A stretch of DNA of 64,000 bases from Streptococcus sp. WB01_FAA12 (GCF_012843315.1 NZ_JABAEX010000003.1:62001-126000); one strand, 5' to 3'; positions 1-8,655 are shown, numbered from the stretch's first letter. Numbers and translations are program-made. Notes: generated from the letters alone by a model not told the origin.

Positions 1-530
1 AAGCCTATGAAGCGGGTGACAAGGACGAGATTGAACGCTGTCGCAAATCTCTCTTGGCAAGCGTTAAGCGTTTCGCCAAGGATATCAAGAGCAAGTATAT
101 AGCGCCACCTCGGACAACCAATTTTGGGGTCTTGTTTGTTCCGACAGAAGGACTTTATTCAGAGATTGTTCGCAATCCGGTCTTCTTTGATGATTTGAGA
201 CGGGAGGAGCAGATTATTGTCGCAGGTCCAAGTACCCTATCAGCCCTGCTTAACTCTCTATCAGTTGGCTTCAAGACTCTCAATATCCAAAAGAGTGCCG
301 ACCATATCAGTAAGACCCTTGCTAGCGTTAAGACCGAGTTCGGCAAGTTTGGGGGAATTTTGGTTAAGGCACAAAAACATCTTCAACATGCCTCTGGCAA
401 TATTGATGAATTATTAAACCGTCGTACTACAGCTATTGAGCGGACGCTCCGTCACATTGAGTTATCAGAAGGTGAGCCTGCGCTTGATCTACTCCATTTC
501 CAAGAAGATGAGGAAGAATATGAAGATTAG
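1..530 (+). CDS. rmuC: RmuC family protein, C-terminal part (5' end outside window)
   Basis: The reading frame is open from the window edge (frame starting at base 3) to the stop at 530, so this is the C-terminal portion of a longer gene. The visible part matches the RmuC/DUF195 family: a conserved core with the VPTEGLYSE and GPSTLSALLNSL stretches, followed by a helical tail rich in charged residues ending in an acidic EDEEEYED. RmuC proteins are thought to limit recombination at inverted repeats; in the cell they are predicted nuclease-related DNA-binding proteins. The stop overlaps the start of the next gene (yhaM, 520) by 11 bases, so the two are translationally coupled. The family call is secure; the function is inferred from the family. 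Confidence 0.9.
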   Translation, partial: AYEAGDKDEIERCRKSLLASVKRFAKDIKSKYIAPPRTTNFGVLFVPTEGLYSEIVRNPVFFDDLRREEQIIVAGPSTLSALLNSLSVGFKTLNIQKSADHISKTLASVKTEFGKFGGILVKAQKHLQHASGNIDELLNRRTTAIERTLRHIELSEGEPALDLLHFQEDEEEYED

Positions 531-1461
531 TCACATGAAAAAAGATGAGCTGTTTGAAGGTTTTTACCTGATTAAGTCAGCTGACCTGAGACAGACGCGT
601 GCTGGGAAAAACTACCTAGCCTTTACCTTCCAAGACGATAGTGGCGAGATTGAAGGGAAACTCTGGGATGCCCAACCTCATAACGTTGAGGCCTTTACCG
701 CAGGGAAAGTAGTCCACATGCAAGGGCGCAGAGAAGTTTATAACAACACTCCTCAAGTCAATCAAATTACTCTCCGCCTGCCTCAGCCTGGCGAACCCAA
801 CGATCCAGCTGATTTCAAGGTCAAGTCACCAGTTGATGTCAAGGAAATCCGTGACTACATGTCGCAGATGGTTTTCAAGATTGAAAATCCTGTTTGGCAA
901 CGAATTGTTCGAAATCTCTACACCAAGTATGATAAGGAATTCTACTCCTATCCAGCTGCCAAGACCAACCACCATGCCTTTGAAACGGGTTTGGCCTATC
1001 ATACAGCGACCATGGTGCGCTTGGCAGATGCCATTAGCGAAATCTATCCTCAGCTCAATAAGAGCCTCCTCTATGCGGGGATTATGTTGCATGACTTGGC
1101 TAAAGTCATTGAGTTGACGGGACCAGACCAGACGGAGTACACAGTGCGAGGCAATCTCATCGGCCATATAGCCCTCATCGATAGCGAAATTACCAAGACA
1201 GTCATGGAACTCGGCATCGATGATACTAGAGAAGAAGTGGTGTTACTGCGCCATGTCATCCTCAGTCATCATGGCTTGCTAGAGTATGGAAGTCCAGTCC
1301 GTCCACGCATTATGGAGGCAGAGATTATCCATATGATTGACAATCTAGATGCCAGCATGATGATGATGTCAACAGCTCTGGCTTTGGTGGACAAAGGAGA
1401 GATGACCAATAAAATCTTCGCTATGGACAATCGTTCCTTCTATAAACCAGATTTAGATTAA
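520..1461 (+). CDS. yhaM: 3'-5' exoribonuclease YhaM family (OB-fold + HD domain)
   Basis: 313 residues. The N-terminal third is an OB-fold nucleic-acid-binding domain (about residues 10-100). The rest is an HD-superfamily metal-dependent phosphohydrolase with a HxxETGLAYHT segment and the paired LHDLAK motif (HD) plus later HH and D residues (ILSHHG, MIDNLDA). This is the layout of B. subtilis YhaM and of streptococcal 'cmp-binding factor' proteins, which degrade RNA or DNA from the 3' end. I chose the ATG at 520, inside the end of rmuC; an in-frame start at 436 would lie deep in rmuC and add residues not found in the family. A hairpin with a T tract follows at 1472-1510. Confidence 0.9.
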   Translation: MKISHMKKDELFEGFYLIKSADLRQTRAGKNYLAFTFQDDSGEIEGKLWDAQPHNVEAFTAGKVVHMQGRREVYNNTPQVNQITLRLPQPGEPNDPADFKVKSPVDVKEIRDYMSQMVFKIENPVWQRIVRNLYTKYDKEFYSYPAAKTNHHAFETGLAYHTATMVRLADAISEIYPQLNKSLLYAGIMLHDLAKVIELTGPDQTEYTVRGNLIGHIALIDSEITKTVMELGIDDTREEVVLLRHVILSHHGLLEYGSPVRPRIMEAEIIHMIDNLDASMMMMSTALALVDKGEMTNKIFAMDNRSFYKPDLD

Positions 1462-1471
1462 TAATTTAAGA

Positions 1472-1510
1472 AAAACGAGCATTTTTTACGCAATAATGTT
1501 CGTTTTTTTA
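1472..1510 (+). terminator. Hairpin after yhaM; its 3' arm also resembles a PurBox
   Basis: Inverted repeat AAAACGAGCAT (1472-1482) and ATGTTCGTTTT (1496-1506, one G-U pair) followed by T residues. Read on the minus strand, 1495-1507 is close to the PurBox consensus AWWWCCGAACWWT, with one mismatch. It lies just upstream of the purR -10 hexamer. Confidence 0.7.
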
Positions 1511-1518
1511 TGTGAATG

Positions 1519-1527
1519 TGGTATAAT
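1519..1527 (+). promoter_or_regulatory. purR promoter, extended -10
   Basis: TGGTATAAT, an extended -10 motif with TATAAT at 1522-1527. No convincing -35 box is visible at the normal spacing. The PurBox-like arm at 1495-1507 lies immediately upstream, in the usual place for regulator contact. Confidence 0.6.
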
Positions 1528-1565
1528 GGATAAGATATCAAAATTAAATGGAATGGTAAATAAAA

Positions 1566-2393
1566 ATGAAATTAAGAAGAAGTGATCGGATGGTTGTCAT
1601 TTCCAACTATTTGATTAATAATCCATACAAACTAACAAGTCTCAACACCTTTGCAGAAAAGTACGAATCTGCTAAATCATCGATTTCAGAGGATATCGTG
1701 ATTATCAAGCGTGCCTTTGAGGAAATCGAAATCGGCCATATTCAGACTGTGACTGGAGCAGGTGGTGGCGTTATCTTTACACCATCAATTTCTAGTCATG
1801 AAGCTAAAGAAATGATTGCAGACTTGCGTGACAAACTTTCAGAAAGTGATCGTATCTTGCCGGGCGGCTATATCTATCTGTCTGATCTGCTTAGTACGCC
1901 TGCCATTTTGAAAAATATTGGTCGTATCATTGCCAAGAGCTTTATGGACCAAAAAATCGATGCCGTTATGACAGTAGCAACAAAAGGTGTTCCGCTCGCA
2001 AATGCAGTTGCCAATGTCCTCAATGTTCCATTTGTCATTGTGCGCCGTGACTTGAAAATCACAGAAGGTTCAACGGTCAGTGTCAACTATGTATCAGGTT
2101 CCAGTGGTGACCGCATTGAGAAAATGTTCCTTTCAAAACGTAGCCTCAAAGCAGGCAGTCGTGTCTTGATTGTGGATGACTTCTTGAAAGGCGGCGGAAC
2201 TGTCAATGGGATGATTAGTCTCTTGCGTGAGTTCGACTCTGAACTAGCTGGTGTCGCAGTCTTTGCAGACAATGCCCAAGAAGAACGTGAAAAGCAGTTC
2301 GATTACAAGTCACTCTTGAAAGTAACCAATATTGATGTCAAGAACCAATCCATCGATGTCGAGATTGGAAATATCTTTGACGAAGACAAATAA
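1566..2393 (+). CDS. purR: Purine operon regulator PurR
   Basis: 275 residues. Residues 1-75 form the winged-helix DNA-binding domain typical of Gram-positive PurR. Residues about 80-270 are a type I phosphoribosyltransferase fold with the PRPP-binding loop VLIVDDFLKGGGT. The family binds PurBox DNA and senses PRPP; in lactococci and streptococci it controls purine synthesis and uptake genes. It has its own extended -10 promoter and a PurBox-like element just upstream (1495-1507), which suggests self-regulation. A hairpin follows at 2405-2432. Family, length and context agree. Confidence 0.95.
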   Translation: MKLRRSDRMVVISNYLINNPYKLTSLNTFAEKYESAKSSISEDIVIIKRAFEEIEIGHIQTVTGAGGGVIFTPSISSHEAKEMIADLRDKLSESDRILPGGYIYLSDLLSTPAILKNIGRIIAKSFMDQKIDAVMTVATKGVPLANAVANVLNVPFVIVRRDLKITEGSTVSVNYVSGSSGDRIEKMFLSKRSLKAGSRVLIVDDFLKGGGTVNGMISLLREFDSELAGVAVFADNAQEEREKQFDYKSLLKVTNIDVKNQSIDVEIGNIFDEDK

Positions 2394-2404
2394 GAGGTAG
2401 AACT

Positions 2405-2432
2405 AAAGGTTGGAACGATTGTCCCAGCCTTT
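2405..2432 (+). terminator. Terminator-like hairpin after purR
   Basis: AAAGGTTGG (2405-2413) pairs with CCAGCCTTT (2424-2432) with one G-U pair. Only a short, interrupted T tract follows, so termination may be partial and some transcription may continue into lysA. Confidence 0.55.
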
Positions 2433-2459
2433 CTTTGCAAACAGAATAGAAGGAAGCTT

Positions 2460-3716
2460 ATGAAAACACCATTTATCAGCCGAGAAGATTTAGAAACAAT
2501 TGTTGCAGAGTTCCCGACTCCCTTTCACTTGTATGACGAGAAGGGGATTCGCGAAAAAGCAAGAGCGGTCAACCAAGCTTTTTCCTGGAACGAGGGCTTT
2601 AAGGAATATTTTGCAGTCAAGGCCACCCCAACACCAGCCATCTTGAAAATCCTCAAAGAGGAAGGCTGTGGTGTGGACTGTTCCAGTTATGTGGAGCTCC
2701 TGATGAGCCATAAACTTGGATTTGCAGGTCCTGAGATCATGTTCTCATCAAACAATACACCAGACCAAGAGTATGCCTATGCCCATGAATTGGGTGCAAC
2801 TATTAACTTGGATGCCTTTGAAGACATTGAGCATCTAGAGCGAGCTACAGGTATCCCAGAAATCATCTCTTGTCGTTACAATCCAGGCGGAGTCTTTGAA
2901 TTAGGAACAGACATTATGGACAATCCTGGGGAGGCCAAGTTTGGTATGACCAAGGATCAACTCTTTGAAGCCTTTGCAGTTTTGAAGGAAAAAGGAGCCA
3001 AGACTTTTGGGATTCATTCCTTCCTAGCATCCAATACCGTGACCCATCTCTACTATCCAGAGTTGGCTAGTCAGCTCTTTGAATTAGCTGTGGAAATCAA
3101 AGAAAAATTGGGCATTTCACTGGACTTTATTAACCTTTCTGGCGGAATCGGTGTTAACTACTGCCCAGATCAGGAGCCAAATGACATCGCTGTGATTGGT
3201 GAGGGCGTGCGAAAGGTTTATGAAGAAGTCCTCACACCTGCAGGACTTGGTCAGGTCAAGATTTTCACCGAATTGGGTCGTTTTATGTTAGCCCCTCACG
3301 GAGCTTTAGTCACAAGAGTCACTCATAAGAAAAAAACTTATCGTACCTATCTAGGTGTGGATGCATCAGCAGTCAACCTCATGCGCCCAGCCATGTATGG
3401 AGCCTATCACCATATCACCAATCTGACCCATCTAGATGGGCCAGTTGAGGTCGTAGACGTGGTCGGTTCACTCTGTGAAAACAATGATAAATTTGCCGTC
3501 AATCGCGAACTGCCTCATACAGAAATCGGTGATTTACTGGTGATTCATGATACAGGTGCACATGGATTCTCCATGGGTTATCAGTACAATGCCAAACTGC
3601 GCTCGGCAGAAATCCTCTATACCGAAGAAGGCAAAGCCCGTCAAATCCGCCGTGCAGAGCGTCCTGAGGACTATTTTGCAACCTTGTATGGTTTTGATTT
3701 TGAACCCGATCATTAA
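2460..3716 (+). CDS. lysA: Diaminopimelate decarboxylase
   Basis: 418 residues; PLP-dependent decarboxylase of fold type III (alanine racemase-like barrel followed by a beta domain). The PLP lysine is in YFAVKATPTP (Lys54), the glycine-rich phosphate-binding segment is LSGGIG, and the CENND sequence near the C-terminal domain matches the substrate-binding cysteine region of this family. It converts meso-diaminopimelate to lysine, the last step of lysine synthesis. In mitis streptococci, whose wall peptide contains lysine, it also serves wall precursor supply. Ornithine/arginine-type decarboxylases share the fold, but the length and the pneumococcal-type position next to purR favour LysA. Confidence 0.85.
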   Translation: MKTPFISREDLETIVAEFPTPFHLYDEKGIREKARAVNQAFSWNEGFKEYFAVKATPTPAILKILKEEGCGVDCSSYVELLMSHKLGFAGPEIMFSSNNTPDQEYAYAHELGATINLDAFEDIEHLERATGIPEIISCRYNPGGVFELGTDIMDNPGEAKFGMTKDQLFEAFAVLKEKGAKTFGIHSFLASNTVTHLYYPELASQLFELAVEIKEKLGISLDFINLSGGIGVNYCPDQEPNDIAVIGEGVRKVYEEVLTPAGLGQVKIFTELGRFMLAPHGALVTRVTHKKKTYRTYLGVDASAVNLMRPAMYGAYHHITNLTHLDGPVEVVDVVGSLCENNDKFAVNRELPHTEIGDLLVIHDTGAHGFSMGYQYNAKLRSAEILYTEEGKARQIRRAERPEDYFATLYGFDFEPDH

Positions 3717-3771
3717 AAAAATGAAAATGAAAGTGAAAAACAGATTGCTTTCTAAAAAATAGACAAAAATC

Positions 3772-3799
3772 TTGTTTTTCCCTCAAGTCGTGATATAAT
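3772..3799 (+). promoter_or_regulatory. pflA promoter
   Basis: TTGTTT (3772-3777), 16-bp spacer, TATAAT (3794-3799). An AAGGAAGGTG ribosome binding site precedes the ATG at 3834. Confidence 0.65.
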
Positions 3800-3833
3800 A
3801 AAACTATAAAACGGTTTCAAGGAAGGTGACGAT

Positions 3834-4628
3834 ATGTCTGAAGAAACAATTGACTATGGACAAGTGACAGGAATGGTGCATTCGACAGAGAGTTTTGGGG
3901 CGGTAGATGGTCCTGGGATTCGTTTTATTGTCTTTTTGCAGGGTTGTCACATGCGTTGCCAGTACTGCCATAACCCAGACACATGGGCTATGGAGACCAA
4001 TAAATCACGTGAACGGACAGTAGACGATGTCTTGACAGAAGCCCTTCGCTATCGTGGTTTCTGGGGAGACAAGGGAGGAATCACTGTCAGTGGAGGAGAG
4101 GCTCTCTTACAGATTGATTTCTTGATTGCCCTCTTTACCAAGGCTAAGGAACAAGGAATCCACTGTACCTTGGACACCTGTGCCCTGCCTTTCCGTAATA
4201 AACCACGTTACCTTGAGAAGTTTGACAAACTTATGGCTGTCACTGACTTGGTTCTCTTGGATATCAAGGAAATCAACGAAGAACAGCACAAGATTGTCAC
4301 TAGCCAAACCAATAAAAATATCTTGGCCTGTGCCCGGTACCTATCAGATATTGGAAAACCTGTCTGGATTCGCCATGTGCTAGTTCCAGGTTTGACAGAC
4401 AGAGATGAGGACTTGATCGAACTTGGTAAGTTTGTCAAGACCCTTAAAAACGTTGACAAGTTTGAAATCCTACCTTATCACACTATGGGTGAGTTCAAAT
4501 GGCGTGAATTGGGAATTCCTTATTCGCTCGAAGGGGTAAAACCTCCAACAGCAGATCGCGTTAAGAATGCCAAGGAATTGATGGATACAGAAAGCTATCA
4601 AGACTATATGAAACGTGTACATGGATAA
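3834..4628 (+). CDS. pflA: Pyruvate formate-lyase activating enzyme (radical SAM)
   Basis: 264 residues. A radical-SAM CxxxCxxC cluster is visible in GCHMRCQYCHNP (Cys38, Cys42, Cys45), followed by the SAM-binding GGE-type stretch VSGGEALLQ and the family ending DKFEILPYHTMGEFKW. The enzyme uses a 4Fe-4S cluster and SAM to install the glycyl radical on pyruvate formate-lyase in anaerobic mixed-acid fermentation. It has its own promoter and is closed by a strong hairpin at 4631-4657, so it is probably monocistronic. The PFL structural gene is not in the window, as is usual in streptococci. Confidence 0.95.
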   Translation: MSEETIDYGQVTGMVHSTESFGAVDGPGIRFIVFLQGCHMRCQYCHNPDTWAMETNKSRERTVDDVLTEALRYRGFWGDKGGITVSGGEALLQIDFLIALFTKAKEQGIHCTLDTCALPFRNKPRYLEKFDKLMAVTDLVLLDIKEINEEQHKIVTSQTNKNILACARYLSDIGKPVWIRHVLVPGLTDRDEDLIELGKFVKTLKNVDKFEILPYHTMGEFKWRELGIPYSLEGVKPPTADRVKNAKELMDTESYQDYMKRVHG

Positions 4629-4630
4629 AA

Positions 4631-4657
4631 AGAAGCCTGATGGAAACATCGGGCTTT
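4631..4657 (+). terminator. pflA terminator
   Basis: GAAGCCTGATG / CATCGGGCTTTT hairpin with a GAAA tetraloop and following T-rich sequence. Confidence 0.85.
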
Positions 4658-4663
4658 TGTGAT

Positions 4664-4691
4664 GCAAAAAGACTTAGCCTTTCAGCTAAGC
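4664..4691 (-). terminator. yidC2 terminator (minus strand)
   Basis: CTTAGC (4673-4678) pairs with GCTAAG (4685-4690). On the minus strand the stem is followed by TCTTTTT. It faces the pflA terminator, closing the convergent gene pair. Confidence 0.7.
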
Positions 4692-4701
4692 TTTTTGAGT
4701 C

Positions 4702-5631
4702 TTATCTAGATCGTTGTTTGCCAGAGTTGCGGTTTTTCTTTTTCTTATTGGTTGTGATAGCCTGAGGCTGCTTAGGAGTCACATCTTTTCTTGCACCTGC
4801 AGAAGGGCTGACTTTCGGAGGGTTCTTTTCGTATTCTTCACGTACTTTTTGACGAAGTTTTGGACGAACGACATAGTTGACGATAAACTGTTGGAGAATC
4901 ATCATGAAACCACCGACAACCCAGTAAAGTGTTACACTGGCTGGTGAGAAGAGGGAGAAGATAACAATCATGAGTGGGCTCATGTAGATCATTTTCTTAA
5001 GTTGTTCTCTTTGCATCTCATCTTCTACTCCATGAAGCGAGAGGAGAGATTGGATGTAGTAAAGAATACCTGCAAAGGCTACGAGGAGCATGCTTGGTGA
5101 GCCTAGTTCGATACCGAGAAAGCTAGATCCTGCGACCCCTTCAGTATGTTGGGCTGCAAAGTAGATAGCAGAGAAGAAAGGCATTTGGAGCAAGATAGGG
5201 AAACATCCGACGCCTCCTAGCATGCTGATACCATGTTCTTTTTGGGCGGCAAAGAGAGCTTGTTGAGCCTCAAGTTTTTCTTCTTGAGTTGTTGCTTCTT
5301 TAAGACGTGTTTGATGTGGTTCAAGCACGTGTTTGAGGGCGTTCATCTTTTCAGAGTGAAGCGTCGCCTTCCACGATTGGTAGATACCGAGTGGCAAGAT
5401 AATCAAGCGTACGATAATGGTGACGATGATAATCCCCATCCCAAAACCAAGTCCCATATCATTAGCAAAGTATTTGATGGCCTCTGCCATAGGCGCTCCG
5501 ATGGTGTTCCAGATAAATCCAGTCGGTTCTCCAGTAGTTTTATCAACAGAAACACAGCCTGTCAAGATAAGTAGCATAGCCACTCCCATAGCAGAGAGGG
5601 CAAAACGTTTAATAGATTTCAATGTTTTCAT
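4702..5631 (-). CDS. yidC: Membrane protein insertase YidC2
   Basis: 309 residues. A lipoprotein signal peptide ends with LILTGC (lipidated Cys26). Five membrane segments of the Oxa1/YidC/Alb3 fold follow, with the conserved hydrophilic-groove arginine in TIIVRLIILP (Arg75), then a long basic tail ending in KKKKNRNSGKQRSR. The long positive tail is typical of the YidC2 paralogue of Gram-positive bacteria, which can act with ribosomes in co-translational insertion. It lies downstream of acyP in the same direction with a 68-bp gap, as in pneumococcus. The other paralogue, YidC1, normally sits near rnpA and is not in the window. Confidence 0.92.
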   Translation of the reverse strand: MKTLKSIKRFALSAMGVAMLLILTGCVSVDKTTGEPTGFIWNTIGAPMAEAIKYFANDMGLGFGMGIIIVTIIVRLIILPLGIYQSWKATLHSEKMNALKHVLEPHQTRLKEATTQEEKLEAQQALFAAQKEHGISMLGGVGCFPILLQMPFFSAIYFAAQHTEGVAGSSFLGIELGSPSMLLVAFAGILYYIQSLLSLHGVEDEMQREQLKKMIYMSPLMIVIFSLFSPASVTLYWVVGGFMMILQQFIVNYVVRPKLRQKVREEYEKNPPKVSPSAGARKDVTPKQPQAITTNKKKKNRNSGKQRSR

Positions 5632-5699
5632 TCCTTCTTTAAAAATTATACCTTTCTATTCTACTGTTTTTTTGTAAAATATACAATAGTTCTGGAGAC

Positions 5700-5978
5700 C
5701 TAATTTGCGACTTTGAAGTCTGAATAGGAGGAAAAGTTGCTCATTTGTACATCTAGATAGGTAACTTTTGAGAAAGGTGTCGGACCTTTTCGGATTTCTT
5801 GGATAAATTTTGCCATAGTGGCAGAGGAGTCTGCCTGAGCGAGAATTTCCACTGTGCCATCGTCATTATTCCAGACACGACCAGTGATGCCACCGATTTC
5901 AAGCGCTAGAGTATAAACGCCCCAACGAAAACCAACACCCTGCACCCTACCTTGGGCAATCATTCTAACCTTTTGCAT
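5700..5978 (-). CDS. acyP: Acylphosphatase
   Basis: 92 residues, the full length of the family. The phosphate-binding loop GRVQGVGFR (catalytic Arg18) and the second signature with the catalytic Asn in GRVWNNDDGTVEI are both present. The enzyme hydrolyses acyl phosphates such as carbamoyl or acetyl phosphate in the cytosol. It is divergent from the methyltransferase gene at 6012 with only 33 bp between the two starts, so the promoters of both are tightly packed. It is probably co-transcribed with yidC2. Confidence 0.93.
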   Translation of the reverse strand: MQKVRMIAQGRVQGVGFRWGVYTLALEIGGITGRVWNNDDGTVEILAQADSSATMAKFIQEIRKGPTPFSKVTYLDVQMSNFSSYSDFKVAN

Positions 5979-5996
5979 ACTAACCCCCTTTAATTG

Positions 5997-6005
5997 TGTT
6001 ATAAT
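5997..6005 (+). promoter_or_regulatory. Extended -10 promoter placed to give a leaderless mRNA
   Basis: TGTTATAAT, with TATAAT at 6000-6005. Only six bases separate it from the ATG at 6012, so transcription would start at or next to the A of the ATG. No Shine-Dalgarno sequence is present. Confidence 0.65.
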
Positions 6006-6011
6006 GTTTCT

Positions 6012-6752
6012 ATGACTATTATAACCTCAAAAGCTAATTCTGTGGTAAAAAATGCCAAGAAATTGCATCAAAAAAAATATCGAAAGTCTGCTTATTTGAT
6101 TGAAGGCTGGCACTTGTTTGAAGAAGCTGTTCAAGCAGGAGTAACGATTGAGAAAATCTTTGCTCTGGAAAGTCACCGAGATCAGTTAGCTGCTTTTCCT
6201 CAAACTGTCTGGGTTTCAGAGGAGATTTTGCGGGACTTAGCAGATACGCAAACCCCTCAAGGCATTGTCGCAGTTATTCAAAAAGAAGAAATGGGACTGC
6301 CTGATCTCCGTCAGGGTAAGTTTCTATTTTTAGAAGATGTTCAAGATCCTGGTAATGTTGGCACCATGATTCGGACGGCGGATGCTGCAGGTTTTACAGG
6401 GGTCATTGTTTCAGACAAGTCAGCGGATATCTACAGTCTCAAGACTTTGCGTTCCATGCAGGGAAGTCATTTTCATTTGCCCATCTATCGTATGCCTGTT
6501 GCCACCTTTGTAGAAGGGGCTAAAAAGAGTGGCTTGCCCATTCTGGCAACGACCTTATCTAAAGAATCCAAGGACTATCGTGAACTTTCTCCCCTAGAAA
6601 ACTTTGCTTTAGTCATGGGAAATGAAGGACAGGGAATTAGTTCTGTCATGGTTGAGAGTGCTGATCAGTTGGTTCATATAAGCATGAAAGGTCGAGCAGA
6701 GAGTCTCAATGTTGCCATTGCAGCAGGCATTTTGATGTTTTATTTCAGCTAA
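6012..6752 (+). CDS. TrmH/SpoU family RNA 2'-O-methyltransferase
   Basis: 246 residues from the ATG at 6012. The N-terminal part is the substrate-binding domain (LIEGWHLFEEA). The C-terminal part is the SPOUT knot with the three family motifs, seen as EDVQDPGNVGTMIRTADAAG, MGNEGQGIS and SLNVAIAAGI. Members methylate ribose 2'-OH in rRNA or tRNA; the exact target is not readable here. I chose 6012 over an in-frame TTG at 5994 because the TTG overlaps the promoter and adds six non-family residues. The -10 hexamer ends six bases before this ATG and there is no ribosome binding site, so the mRNA is probably leaderless. Confidence 0.9.
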   Translation: MTIITSKANSVVKNAKKLHQKKYRKSAYLIEGWHLFEEAVQAGVTIEKIFALESHRDQLAAFPQTVWVSEEILRDLADTQTPQGIVAVIQKEEMGLPDLRQGKFLFLEDVQDPGNVGTMIRTADAAGFTGVIVSDKSADIYSLKTLRSMQGSHFHLPIYRMPVATFVEGAKKSGLPILATTLSKESKDYRELSPLENFALVMGNEGQGISSVMVESADQLVHISMKGRAESLNVAIAAGILMFYFS

Positions 6753-6768
6753 TTTATAAAATCTTTGT

Positions 6769-6774
6769 TATAAT
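6769..6774 (+). promoter_or_regulatory. -10 hexamer of the Bax-inhibitor-like gene
   Basis: TATAAT 33 bp before the ATG at 6807. An AAAAAGGAGA ribosome binding site follows. The -35 region is weak. Confidence 0.55.
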
Positions 6775-6806
6775 CAAGACATATTTATAGAAAAAGGAGA
6801 ATCGGA

Positions 6807-7490
6807 ATGAATCAAACAATTATTCAAGAACGTTCAGGGCTCAATCAATTTTACGCTAAGGTTTACGCCTTTGTGGGACTTGGGATTGGTCTATCAGCTC
6901 TCGTGTCAGCTTTGATGTTGACAGTCTTTCAATCCCAATTGGTCTATTTTCTAATGCATGGCCGTCTCTGGCTGATGATTGCAACTTTTGCAGAACTTGC
7001 TTTGGTCTTTGTTGCAAGTAGCATGGCTGCAAAAAATAGCCCAGCAGCTCTCCCAGTATTTTTAGTTTATTCTGTTTTAAATGGCTTCACACTTAGCTTT
7101 GTCGTAGCCTTCTATACACCTGGGACCGTATTATCAGCCTTTGTATCCAGCGCCCTTCTCTTCTTTGTCATGGCGGCAATCGGAATTTTCACTAAGAAAG
7201 ATTTGAGTGGAATGGGCCGAGCTTTGATGGCGGCGCTTGTTGGTCTCATCATTGCCATGATTGTGAATATTTTCTTAGCTAGCGGCTTCTTTGACTACAT
7301 GATTAGTATTGCCATGGTCTTGGTTTTCTCAGGTTTGATTGCTTGGGACAACCAAAAGATTCGCTATGTTTATGAGCAGTCACGAGGACAAGTAGCGACA
7401 GGTTGGGTTATCTCAATGGCGCTCAGTATCTACCTAGACTTTATCAACCTCTTCCTTAGCATTTTACGAATCTTTGGTCGAAACGATTAA
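6807..7490 (+). CDS. Bax inhibitor-1 (YccA/YbhL) family membrane protein
   Basis: 227 residues with seven predicted membrane segments covering almost the whole chain. It carries the BI-1 family pattern of an N-terminal soluble stub (NQTIIQERSGLNQFYAKVYAFVGLG) and a final helix with acidic residues (SIYLDFINLFLSILRIFGRND), the region of the pH-sensing aspartates in BI-1 structures. Bacterial members are proton- or calcium-linked channels or modulators of FtsH-like proteolysis; the role in streptococci is unclear. It has its own promoter and a strong terminator (7501-7530), so it is a single-gene unit. Confidence 0.88.
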   Translation: MNQTIIQERSGLNQFYAKVYAFVGLGIGLSALVSALMLTVFQSQLVYFLMHGRLWLMIATFAELALVFVASSMAAKNSPAALPVFLVYSVLNGFTLSFVVAFYTPGTVLSAFVSSALLFFVMAAIGIFTKKDLSGMGRALMAALVGLIIAMIVNIFLASGFFDYMISIAMVLVFSGLIAWDNQKIRYVYEQSRGQVATGWVISMALSIYLDFINLFLSILRIFGRND

Positions 7491-7500
7491 AGAATTATAG

Positions 7501-7530
7501 AGTCAGTGTTCTAAAGAGCACTGACTTTTT
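7501..7530 (+). terminator. Terminator of the BI-1 family gene
   Basis: AGTCAGTG (7501-7508) / CACTGACT (7519-7526) stem followed by five T residues. Confidence 0.88.
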
Positions 7531-7598
7531 CTTATTTACTCTTTCCTTTTCTTGAAAATAGGTGTATAATGCTTTTAACTAATTTTTTAGGAGTAGTT

Positions 7599-8591
7599 AT
7601 GAAGAAAAGCTTTATTCATCAGCAAGAAGAAATTTCTTTTGTTAAAAACACCTTTACCCAGTATTTGAAAGATAAGTTAGAAGTTGTCGAGGTTCAAGGT
7701 CCTATCTTGAGCAAGGTCGGGGATGGGATGCAGGATAACCTGTCTGGTGTCGAACATCCAGTATCGGTGAAGGTCTTGCAGATTCCAGATGAAACCTATG
7801 AAGTCGTTCACTCACTTGCCAAATGGAAACGTCACACTTTGGCTCGCTTTGGTTTCGGTGAAGGAGAAGGTCTGTTTGTTCACATGAAGGCCCTTCGTCC
7901 AGACGAAGATTCGCTTGATGCGACCCACTCTGTTTATGTGGACCAGTGGGACTGGGAAAAAGTGATTCCAAATGGTCAACGCAATATCGCTTATCTCAAA
8001 GAAACAGTTGAGAAGATTTACAAGGCCATTCGTCTGACAGAGCTAGCAGTAGAAGCCCGCTATGATATCGAATCTATCTTGCCAAAACAAATCACCTTTA
8101 TCCATACAGAAGAGTTGGTGGAACGTTACCCAGACTTGACACCGAAAGAGCGTGAAAATGAAATCTGTAAAGAGTTCGGTGCAGTCTTCTTGATTGGTAT
8201 TGGTGGCGAGTTACCTGACGGGAAACCTCATGACGGTCGTGCCCCTGACTACGATGACTGGACAACAGAGTCTGAGAATGGCTACAAGGGATTGAATGGG
8301 GATATTCTAGTTTGGAATGAACCTCTTGGTTGTGCCTTTGAACTTTCCTCAATGGGGATTCGGGTAGATGAAGACACGCTTCGTCGCCAAGTTGCCCTTA
8401 CAGGAGACGAAGATCGTCTTGAGTTGGAATGGCATAAGGCTCTGCTTAACGGCCTTTTCCCATTGACAATCGGTGGAGGTATCGGACAGTCTCGGATGGC
8501 CATGTTCCTTCTTCGTAAGAAACACATCGGAGAGGTTCAGACCAGTGTTTGGCCTCAAGAAGTTCGCGATACGTACGAAAATATTTTGTAG
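7599..8591 (+). CDS. asnA: Aspartate-ammonia ligase
   Basis: 330 residues, the standard AsnA length. A class-II aminoacyl-tRNA-synthetase-like core is visible with [22 protein letters not shown] and the C-terminal motif [19 protein letters not shown]. It makes asparagine from aspartate and ammonia with ATP in the cytosol. I chose the ATG at 7599, preceded by TTAGGAG (7587-7593); the frame extends upstream to 7569, but that stretch overlaps the TATAAT (7565-7570). A terminator follows at 8597-8620, so the gene stands alone. Confidence 0.95.
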   Translation: MKKSFIHQQEEISFVKNTFTQYLKDKLEVVEVQGPILSKVGDGMQDNLSGVEHPVSVKVLQIPDETYEVVHSLAKWKRHTLARFGFGEGEGLFVHMKALRPDEDSLDATHSVYVDQWDWEKVIPNGQRNIAYLKETVEKIYKAIRLTELAVEARYDIESILPKQITFIHTEELVERYPDLTPKERENEICKEFGAVFLIGIGGELPDGKPHDGRAPDYDDWTTESENGYKGLNGDILVWNEPLGCAFELSSMGIRVDEDTLRRQVALTGDEDRLELEWHKALLNGLFPLTIGGGIGQSRMAMFLLRKKHIGEVQTSVWPQEVRDTYENIL

Positions 8592-8596
8592 AGAAT

Positions 8597-8620
8597 CGAA
8601 CCGTAAGGTTCGGTTTTCTT
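8597..8620 (+). terminator. asnA terminator
   Basis: CGAACC (8597-8602) / GGTTCG (8607-8612) with a GTAA loop and a T-rich tail. Confidence 0.85.
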
Positions 8621-8639
8621 TCTCTTTTTGCCTATAATT

Positions 8640-8648
8640 TGGTATAAT
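8640..8648 (+). promoter_or_regulatory. Extended -10 promoter placed to give a leaderless rsmD mRNA
   Basis: TGGTATAAT, with TATAAT at 8643-8648. Seven bases separate it from the ATG at 8656, and no Shine-Dalgarno sequence lies between. Confidence 0.6.
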
Positions 8649-8655
8649 AAACGGT

